The notes under the pieces are model-generated. The model was not told the origin of the DNA. It was given only the letters and a program-made list of their open reading frames with translations, and did no database searches. The position numbers and the translations under genes were made by a program. Positions 58,113 through 64,000 of a DNA stretch of 64,000 nucleotides are shown here, piece after piece (within the stretch, counting starts at the first letter, position 1; each line of letters opens with the position of its first letter). The DNA is from CAZGWE01 sp964529405 (GTDB taxonomy: Bacteria; Patescibacteriota; UBA1384; XYA2-FULL-43-10; 1-14-0-10-43-13): assembly GCA_964529405.1 (NCBI GenBank), contig CAZGWE010000002.1, positions 28,473-92,472 of the forward strand, in the 5' to 3' direction.

Positions 58113-59308
58113 GATTGCATATTATTTTTAAAATTGCTTTTAGAAATCTTTTGAGCCATCGGTTAAGGACGGCCTTGACTGTTATCGGCGTGACAATCGG
58201 CATCGGGGCGATTGTTTTTCTGGTTTCATTGGGTTATGGTTTGGAGAAATTGGTTACAAATCAGGTGGCTAACTTTTCCGCTTTTACCGTCATTGACGTG
58301 CCGGCCGCCAACCTCAAGACAATCAGTTTGGACGATGGCGCCATTAATAAGATAAATGGCTTCGGCCACATCGAGAAGATCACGCCGGTTATTAATTTAG
58401 CCGGCCGCGTCAAAAAAGCGGACAGTTCGTCTGCTGCCGAAACGGTCATTGTCGGCGCTGACAGCGACTATTGGAAATTGTCGGAAATTTATACGGAGAA
58501 AGGGAGCTTGCCGGTTACGGATTCCGAGGTAGTGATCAACAGGTCGGCCGCGACCCTTATCGGTGAATCTATTGAAACGGCAGTGGGACAGGATATCAAG
58601 CTTGATTTGATATTTTCCAAGGAGCTTCAAAAAAGCGGTGCGGAGAGCATTAAGGTGACGGAGGGCGTAAAAGCCAAAATTGTCGGAGTTTTAAAAGACG
58701 ATAAGTCTCCGGTAGTTTTAGTGCCGATGAAATTTTTGCTTGATAACGGAGCGGGGAAATATTCCTCCTTTAAAATCAAAGTTGACCATCGGGAAAACGT
58801 GCCCGTTTTAAGGAAGCAGTTGGAGAATATCGGTTTTGCCAGCGAGTACGTCGGCGACACCGTTTCGGAGATCGCCCAAGTCTTTTCATTGTTCAGGACT
58901 ATTTTGGCCGCTTTCGGTTTGATTGCCCTGGTTGTGGCGGCCCTGGGCGCCTTTAATACCCTGACTATCAGTTTATTGGAGCGGATTCGGGAGATTGGTT
59001 TGTTCAAAGCGCTTGGCATGAAAAACAGGGATGTTTACAGATTATTTATGGCCGAGTCGCTAATTATCGGCATCTCGGGCGGAGTGCTTGGTTTGGTCAT
59101 CGGCGAATCGCTCGGTTTGGCAACAAATATGACATTATCATACTTTGCCAAAAAGGCCGGAACGGAGACGGTGACAGTTTTTGCGACGCCCCTGATATTT
59201 GCTATTATTATCAGCGTTTTTGCCATTGTCGTCGGTTTTTTGACCGGCTGGTATCCGGCCAAAAGGGCGGTTAAACTTAATCCGCTGGACGCCTTAAAGT
59301 ATGAATAG
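58109..59308 (+). CDS. MacB-like ABC permease (FtsX family)
   Basis: 399 residues: an N-terminal helix (RTALTVIGVTIGIGAIVFLVSL), an outer MacB-type core domain (about 45-275) and three C-terminal helices with LLERIREIGLFKALGMKNRDV and WYPAKRAVKLNPLDALKYE. Its ATG overlaps the ATPase stop (ATGA). Genetic coupling to the giant surface protein suggests that it helps release or position that protein, which remains an inference. Confidence 0.93.
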   Translation: MRLHIIFKIAFRNLLSHRLRTALTVIGVTIGIGAIVFLVSLGYGLEKLVTNQVANFSAFTVIDVPAANLKTISLDDGAINKINGFGHIEKITPVINLAGRVKKADSSSAAETVIVGADSDYWKLSEIYTEKGSLPVTDSEVVINRSAATLIGESIETAVGQDIKLDLIFSKELQKSGAESIKVTEGVKAKIVGVLKDDKSPVVLVPMKFLLDNGAGKYSSFKIKVDHRENVPVLRKQLENIGFASEYVGDTVSEIAQVFSLFRTILAAFGLIALVVAALGAFNTLTISLLERIREIGLFKALGMKNRDVYRLFMAESLIIGISGGVLGLVIGESLGLATNMTLSYFAKKAGTETVTVFATPLIFAIIISVFAIVVGFLTGWYPAKRAVKLNPLDALKYE

Positions 59309-59358
59309 TTCATAAATCGGGCCAAGCGGACGGCTTGGAAGAGACGGCTGGTTTTCCG

Positions 59359-59739
59359 CTATTTTTTGTCTAGCAACGTCTCGATCTTTGCAATGACATC
59401 AGGCGGCATAGTCTCTGATTTAATGATATAAGCGTCGGCCTTCAAGTTCATAGCCTTGGCGTATTTGTCGCTATCAAGCAAAACGGTCAGAATGATAATC
59501 GGAATATCTTTGGTGGCGTTGTTTCCTTTTAGAGTTCGAAGAACCTCGAAGCCGCTTACTTTTGGCATCATCAGATCAAGCAGGATGAGCGAGGGATGGT
59601 TTTCCTTGGCAATTTTAATGGCTTCGTCGCCGTCGTGGGCGACTCTGACAACGGCGCCCTTGTCTTTTAGATATTTTTCATACGTTTCGGCCAAAGTTAA
59701 ATCATCGTCAACAATAAGAATTGATTTATCTTCTAGCAT
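59359..59739 (-). CDS. Single-domain response regulator (CheY-like)
   Basis: 126 residues. The receiver fold is complete: acidic pair VDDD near residues 10-12, phosphorylation Asp in LILLDLMMPKVSG (about 55), Thr in IILTVLLDS and Lys in YIIKSETMPP (about 108). No output domain is present. A paralogue lies at 61017 with the same KSETMP segment. No histidine kinase is in the window. It is a phospho-relay or protein-interaction module. Confidence 0.93.
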   Translation of the reverse strand: MLEDKSILIVDDDLTLAETYEKYLKDKGAVVRVAHDGDEAIKIAKENHPSLILLDLMMPKVSGFEVLRTLKGNNATKDIPIIILTVLLDSDKYAKAMNLKADAYIIKSETMPPDVIAKIETLLDKK

Positions 59740-59783
59740 ATGTTTGCCCCAATCAATAATAAAAAACGCTTATCTCTCCGTAT

Positions 59784-59811
59784 AGTATAGCATCTGCCGA
59801 TCAAAGAGCAA
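59784..59811 (-). promoter_or_regulatory. Promoter of the 59359 response regulator
   Basis: Minus strand: TTGCTC (59806-59811), 16-bp spacer, TATACT (59784-59789). Confidence 0.6.
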
Positions 59812-59838
59812 CCAACCTCCTGCTTTCTCCTGAACCTC

Positions 59839-60852
59839 TTAATGTAAGGGGTGTTTTGAGTTTCCTGGTCCAGGGGAAAGTCTCCTCGAGGGATTGAGCC
59901 GTTCTACGGCTCGAAATTTTGCGCTTCTGGCCCTTGGATTTGATCGGATCTCTTCTTCTCCCGGCACAACCGGTTTTTTGGTCAGGATTTTGACGGACGG
60001 TTTTTTGCCGCAAGCGCAAACAGGAATTTCCGGCGGACAAAGGCACGGTTTTTCCAACTGCCTGAATGCTGTTTTGACAATCCTGTCTTCGCTTGAATGG
60101 AAGGAGATAATTGCCAGCCTGCCGCCCGGCGCCAAGACATCAACAAAATCATTGACCGCCAGGTCAAGGCGGGCGAGTTCATCATTGACCGCGATCCTTA
60201 AAGCGCGAAAAACATTAGTGGCATAGTGTTTACCGCCGAGATAGATGGCCTTGCCGGGTATTGACTGCTTAATAATCTCTAATAACCGGCCGACTGTTTT
60301 TATCGATTTTTCCTTTCGCGCCCGGCAAATATTTTTAGCAATGGAACGGTAATATCTCTCTTCGCCATATTCCCTGAAGATTTTTTCCAGCTTTTCCTGG
60401 TTCCAGAAGTTCAAGATGTCGAAGGCGGACAGTTTTTGCTCCTGATTCATACGCATATCAAGCAGCGCGTCAGGATCCTCGAAGGAGAAACCGCGCTCTT
60501 TGTCGTCAAGCTGCATTGATGAAACACCCAGGTCAATCAGGGCACCATTGATTTTCGCGACATTAAGACCGGCTAAAATCTGTTTAATGTTCTTGAAATC
60601 GTCATGAATAAAGATAAAACGATTTGTCAGTCCGGCTTCTTTAATGTTCTTTCTGGCTAGTTCCAGGGCGTATTTATCTTTGTCAATCCCGATAAATTTC
60701 AAATTAAAAATTTCAAGTTTCAAATTGTTTGCTATCGCCAGACTATGCCCCCCTGCGCCAAGCGTTCCATCAATAAAATAGCCTTCATTAATATCCTTGA
60801 GGTATTTAAACTGGTTGACAACTTCTTTTAGCAAGACGGGAGCGTGATTCAC
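59839..60852 (-). CDS. rsmH: 16S rRNA m4C1402 methyltransferase RsmH (MraW)
   Basis: 337 residues. The SAM site is DGTLGAGGHS (about 28-37); ALIDLGVSSMQLDDKERGFSF, MRMN, KHYATNVFRALRIAVNDEL and ISFHSSEDRIVK complete the family pattern. Between GGHS and IGIDKD, a segment NLKLEIFNLK (about 42-52) is encoded by an AT-rich repeat; ordinary RsmH has a different short linker here. The usual mraZ-ftsL neighbours of the division cluster are absent. It methylates 16S rRNA C1402 at N4. Confidence 0.95.
   Translation of the reverse strand: MNHAPVLLKEVVNQFKYLKDINEGYFIDGTLGAGGHSLAIANNLKLEIFNLKFIGIDKDKYALELARKNIKEAGLTNRFIFIHDDFKNIKQILAGLNVAKINGALIDLGVSSMQLDDKERGFSFEDPDALLDMRMNQEQKLSAFDILNFWNQEKLEKIFREYGEERYYRSIAKNICRARKEKSIKTVGRLLEIIKQSIPGKAIYLGGKHYATNVFRALRIAVNDELARLDLAVNDFVDVLAPGGRLAIISFHSSEDRIVKTAFRQLEKPCLCPPEIPVCACGKKPSVKILTKKPVVPGEEEIRSNPRARSAKFRAVERLNPSRRLSPGPGNSKHPLH
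60695..60726. repeat. AT-rich TTTCAAATT repeat read in frame inside rsmH
   Basis: aatttcaaatt, aaaaatttcaa and gtttcaaatt lie in tandem, self-complementary, coding for the segment NLKLEIFNLKF on the minus strand. Confidence 0.65.
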
Positions 60853-60860
60853 AATAATAG

Positions 60861-60900
60861 TTTATAAAGTTATTAAGGTTTATAAGGTTCATAAAGTAAA
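60861..60900. repeat. Tandem TTATAAAG/TTATAAGG repeats upstream of rsmH
   Basis: tttataaagtt, attaaggtttataagg and ttcataaagt follow one another. They lie just 5' of rsmH on the other strand and may carry its promoter elements or be a simple repeat. Confidence 0.45.
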
Positions 60901-60963
60901 ATACAAGCGATTTTACCACGGCTTTACAAACTTTAGGGATCCTATAAACTTATGCCAGCTATC

Positions 60964-60991
60964 TTGCAATAAATTACACTAGTGTTATGCT
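60964..60991 (+). promoter_or_regulatory. Promoter of the 61017 response regulator
   Basis: TTGCAA (60964-60969), 16-bp spacer, TATGCT (60986-60991); AGGAGG then precedes the ATG at 61017. Confidence 0.65.
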
Positions 60992-61016
60992 GAAGTCAAA
61001 AGAGATAGGAGGCACA

Positions 61017-61418
61017 ATGTTAGAGGGTAAATCTATTTTGGTGGCTGACGATGACCTGACCTTGGCCGAGATGTACGAGCTGCGCTTCAAAGAAGAGGGC
61101 GCGATAGTGGCTGTGGCTCACGATGGAGAAGAGGCCATTAATCTGGCTGAATCAAACAAGCCGGCAGTCATATTACTGGATATTATGATGCCGAAGTTCA
61201 ACGGTCTTGATGTCCTGAAAGTGCTAAAGGAAAACCCTGAAACCACAGACATTCCCGTGGTCGTTTTTACTGTTTTACTGGAGAACGACAAGTACGAAAA
61301 AGCCATGTCTTTGGGCGCCGATGCCTATATGGTCAAGTCGGAAACAATGCCGGCAGAAGTCGTGGTCAAAGTTAATGAACTGGTGGCCAAAAAAGAGTCC
61401 GGCGAAGGGGCAAAATAG
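61017..61418 (+). CDS. Single-domain response regulator (CheY-like), paralogue of 59359
   Basis: 133 residues from ATG 61017, which follows TAGGAGG; an ATG 30 nt upstream would include that site and the promoter end, so it is rejected. Receiver residues: ADDD (near 11-13), the phosphorylation Asp in ILLDIMMPKFNG, Thr in VFTVLLEND and Lys in YMVKSETMP. A short charged tail (KKESGEGAK) follows. It is close to the 59359 protein throughout and faces it across rsmH. No output domain. Confidence 0.93.
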   Translation: MLEGKSILVADDDLTLAEMYELRFKEEGAIVAVAHDGEEAINLAESNKPAVILLDIMMPKFNGLDVLKVLKENPETTDIPVVVFTVLLENDKYEKAMSLGADAYMVKSETMPAEVVVKVNELVAKKESGEGAK

Positions 61419-61433
61419 GTTTGTCGGCAACGT

Positions 61434-63251
61434 TTAGCTTGGCCGGCGCAGCCGGTATCTCTCTTCCGACTTCAAAAACTTCTTGCGCAAGCGCAGGTTC
61501 TTGGGAGTAACCTCCAGAAGTTCATCCTCTTCTAAAAAGTCAACGCACTGCTCCAGGCTCATAACGGTCGGCGGAGTGAGAATGGTGGTAAAATCGGCGC
61601 TGGCAGCTCGAATGTTGGTCAGCTGTTTTTCTTTAGTCACATTAATCTCCAGGTCGTCTTCGCGTTGGTTTAAGCCGACAATCATACCTTCGTACACCTC
61701 TGTCTGCGGAGGAATAAAAGTTGTCCCTCGGGCCTGGGCGTTATTTAAGCCGTAGGTCATCGCTTTGCCGGAATCGAATGAGATAAGGACGCCGTTTCTA
61801 AATCTAGGTATGGCCGGTCCCATCGGTTCATAGCGCAAAAAGAGCGTATTCATAATGGCCGTGCCGCGAGACAGGGTTAAGAGTTGATTACGCAGTCCCA
61901 GCAAACCGCGAGTCGGAATTTCGAAAACCAGCCGGGTAGATGTCTCGTTATTTTCTGATTGATGGGTGAGCATGCCGCGTCTGCGACCGATCTCGCCGGT
62001 GATGCTGCTTGAGTACTCGGAGGGCACATCGATGGTTAATTCTTCGACCGGTTCGGACTCAACACCGTCAATTATTTTGGTAATAACATGTGGTTTGCCA
62101 ACCTGAAGTTCAAAGCCCTCGCGACGGAGGGTTTCAATAAAAACGGATAAGTGCAGTTCGCCCCGGCCGGAAAGAATGTACTCGTTTGAATCAGGAATAT
62201 CTAATTTCATTGAGACGTTAGTTTCCAGTTCTTTTTTTATTCGATCTAAGAGTTGCCTGGCTGTGACAAATTTTCCCTCACGGCCGGCAAAAGGGGAGGT
62301 GTTAGCATAGACCGAGATACTCAAGGTTGGCTCTTCGATGGCAATGGTTGGCAGGGCTTCAGGATTAGAAGAATCAGCAATAGTGTCGCCGATCGAAGCG
62401 CCCTTGAGACCTGCGATTGAAACAATGTCGCCGGAGAGTGCTTCTTTAACCTCTGATTTATGCAACCCATCATTAACAAAGAGCTTGTCGATGCGGCCCG
62501 TTTCCCTGACTCCGGCTTCATTAACGAGTGCTACCGGCATTCCTGACTTGGCCACGCCTCGACTAATTTTGCCAATGGCATATTTGCCCATAAAATTATC
62601 CCACTCAAGAGTAGAGACAAGCAGTTGAAAAGCACCCTCATTATCAATTTTTGGAGCGGGAATATGTGCGAGAATAGCATCAAAAATCGGCGAAAGATCA
62701 GCGTTTGCACTTTCGTCTTCCGGCAGCTCCTCCCAGGCTTTGCCTTCGCGGCCGATGCAATAATAGACCGGGAAGTCTAATTGAGAATCGTCCGAAGCGA
62801 GCTCCAGGAAGAGATCGTAAGTTTTATCAATGGTTTTGGGAATGTCGGCATTGGGTTTGTCGATCTTGTTGATGACAACAATAATCTTAAGACCCAGGTC
62901 AAGCGCTTTCTTTAAAACAAATTTGGTTTGAGGCATAGGACCCTCCTGGGCGTCAATCAAGAGAACGGCACCCTCGGCCATATTAAGAGTGCGCTCAACC
63001 TCGCCGCCAAAATCGGCATGGCCGGGAGTGTCTATGATATTAACCTTGGTTCCTTTGTAAGAGATGGCGGTGTTTTTGGCCAGAATGGTGATGCCGCGTT
63101 CGCGCTCCTGGTCGCCCGAGTCCATAATCAGGGTTTGCGAAAAGGCCGCTTCATTCTCCCGAAACGTTTTTGATTGTTTTAAAAGCCCGTCAACCAAGGT
63201 GGTTTTGCCATGGTCAACATGGGCAATGATAGCGACATTCCTGATATTCAT
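61434..63251 (-). CDS. typA: Translational GTPase TypA/BipA
   Basis: 605 residues. The G domain has G1 AHVDHGKTT (about 10-18), G2 region RERGITI, G3 DTPGHADFGGE and G4 NKIDKPNAD; domains II, III, V and the TypA-specific C-terminus follow (GRRRGMLTHQ, RGLLGLRNQ, RKKFLKSEERYRL). TypA associates with ribosomes under stress and helps assembly and survival. Length is standard. It converges with the 61017 gene with 15 nt between stops. Confidence 0.97.
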   Translation of the reverse strand: MNIRNVAIIAHVDHGKTTLVDGLLKQSKTFRENEAAFSQTLIMDSGDQERERGITILAKNTAISYKGTKVNIIDTPGHADFGGEVERTLNMAEGAVLLIDAQEGPMPQTKFVLKKALDLGLKIIVVINKIDKPNADIPKTIDKTYDLFLELASDDSQLDFPVYYCIGREGKAWEELPEDESANADLSPIFDAILAHIPAPKIDNEGAFQLLVSTLEWDNFMGKYAIGKISRGVAKSGMPVALVNEAGVRETGRIDKLFVNDGLHKSEVKEALSGDIVSIAGLKGASIGDTIADSSNPEALPTIAIEEPTLSISVYANTSPFAGREGKFVTARQLLDRIKKELETNVSMKLDIPDSNEYILSGRGELHLSVFIETLRREGFELQVGKPHVITKIIDGVESEPVEELTIDVPSEYSSSITGEIGRRRGMLTHQSENNETSTRLVFEIPTRGLLGLRNQLLTLSRGTAIMNTLFLRYEPMGPAIPRFRNGVLISFDSGKAMTYGLNNAQARGTTFIPPQTEVYEGMIVGLNQREDDLEINVTKEKQLTNIRAASADFTTILTPPTVMSLEQCVDFLEEDELLEVTPKNLRLRKKFLKSEERYRLRRPS

Positions 63252-63435
63252 ATTGATAGCCCGCTACTACTTTAACAACTTATAATTGATATTAGACAGT
63301 CGAAGTCAGAGGATGGATCTTGGGGTTGGAGGATAGAAGATAGACAGAATCCAGCCTCTACTTGCCAACCGTTAAAGAGACCTAAATATTATATAGTACT
63401 TTCCCTGTCTCGTCAATTCTGCCGGCAACGGGCCA

Positions 63436-63463
63436 TTGCAAAATTTCACGTTTACGGTATAAT
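63436..63463 (+). promoter_or_regulatory. ssrA: Promoter of tmRNA
   Basis: TTGCAA (63436-63441), 16-bp spacer, perfect TATAAT (63458-63463). The rest of the 63252-63542 gap shows no gene. About 80 nt of precursor would precede the mature 5' end. Confidence 0.65.
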
Positions 63464-63542
63464 TACATTTGGTTTCCGGTTATTTTCATTATTTGGGAAT
63501 TACGGCCTGGAAATTGATAATTTTCCCGCAAAGCGGGTTCAT

Positions 63543-63933
63543 GGGGGTGTATTAGCTTCGACAGAAGGATCTTTAAAAATTTGGCTAGCAAGCAGGTGAG
63601 ATAATCGCCTCAAAGCGTTATCAAATTTTAAGTGCAAACTCACTTAAAGCGCGAGTAGCATCAGCTTTCCAAAGCTTTGCTTTCGCACCAGTTGCCGCCT
63701 AATTTAGACCGGCGACCATCCGTCTCAGGCTACTCGACTTGGGGTTGCGGGTGTTATATTCGAGTTGCAGATTTGATGATTCTCTAGCGTCATCTCTCAA
63801 GATTTACTCGAGATAGAGAAGTTGATTTTCGTCCCGGTTTTATCAACTTTTCGAATAAAATGATCGGGATTAAGCTTGTTATAATAGTCAGTTTTTAACC
63901 TTTTGGACAGGGGTGCAACTCCCCTCACCTCCA
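63543..63933 (+). ncRNA. ssrA: tmRNA (SsrA)
   Basis: The 5' end GGGGGTG-TATTAGCTTCGACAG and the 3' tRNA-like end (acceptor CACCTCC, T-arm CAGGGGTGCAACTCCCCT) match the tmRNA plan; the two acceptor strands pair with one G:T. The tag frame begins at GCA 63634 and ends at TAA 63700-63702, giving ANSLKARVASAFQSFAFAPV plus AA (22 residues). The terminal CCA is not encoded: the discriminator A is followed by AAAAA, unlike the tRNAs here. The T-loop has GTGCAAC rather than GTTCAAC. It works with SmpB (49496) in ribosome rescue. Confidence 0.93.
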
Positions 63934-63965
63934 AAAAATGCTCACAAAATTTGCGAGCATTTTTT
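63933..63965 (+). terminator. Terminator of tmRNA
   Basis: aaaaaatgctc with gagcatttttt (11 bp) begins directly at the tmRNA 3' end and ends in a T-run. Confidence 0.85.
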
Positions 63966-64000
63966 GGTTGACAATTCGCTTCTCCAAACATCACGGGTGA

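Noticed and set aside
61434..63251. Tet-type ribosomal protection protein
   Set aside because: The C-terminal region and the 605-residue length fit TypA/BipA.

Overview
The window reads as one 64 kb stretch of a small-genome bacterium, most probably a member of the Candidate Phyla Radiation (Patescibacteria). This assignment is inferred from gene style: many orphan small membrane proteins, tandem DUF881 proteins, a two-helix pilin-like protein, a giant secreted repeat protein, and short or absent mRNA leaders. No rRNA or marker phylogeny was available. TAA, TAG and TGA all end intact genes, so the code looks standard. A run of 64 Ns (4502-4565) marks a scaffold gap.

Layout. 1-4.1 kb holds a 5'-truncated LCP cell-envelope enzyme, a parvulin-type foldase and membrane proteins. 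4.2-5.5 kb holds tRNA-Asp, an unassigned structured RNA with its own promoter and terminator-like hairpin (broken by the N gap), a small Cys-rich protein and a decayed ABC transporter. 5.6-13.7 kb holds a C39-like protease, membrane proteins, a DEDD exonuclease, a methyltransferase, a YgjP-like protease, a DUF5667-like secreted protein and MsrB. 13.9-18.9 kb holds four tRNAs and an envelope glycosylation operon (two GT2 enzymes and a GT39/PMT-like enzyme).

19-34 kb, almost all on the minus strand, is a copper-handling island. It contains a CsoR-type regulator, an HMA-COG2836-cupredoxin fusion, a CopZ-like chaperone, a two-HMA CopA, a DUF1573 protein, a CcdA/DsbD-like protein, DUF2933, Met-rich, SHOCT and zinc-ribbon small proteins, a MacB-type permease and ATPase, and a second P1B ATPase with a CPD motif. 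Two CsoR-like operators sit on good promoters. The island has been invaded by MITE-like palindromic repeats, some read in frame inside genes, beside a GIY-YIG ORF and a broken KilA-N gene.

34-46 kb holds tRNAs, a GHMP kinase with a winged-helix-like tail followed by a galactokinase homologue, a degenerate RAYT transposase, HU, ymdB-rny, a Fic protein and a SWIM protein. 46-64 kb holds tRNAs, tandem DUF881 proteins, an AI-2E-family transporter, SmpB, a 2,393-residue surface protein (a LamG domain apparently split by 21 propeller-like repeats) followed after 1 nt by a MacB-like ABC pair, two single-domain response regulators flanking RsmH, TypA and tmRNA. SmpB and tmRNA together supply trans-translation. 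In total there are 13 tRNA genes, 12 or more convincing sigma-70-like promoters and several very long perfect terminator hairpins.
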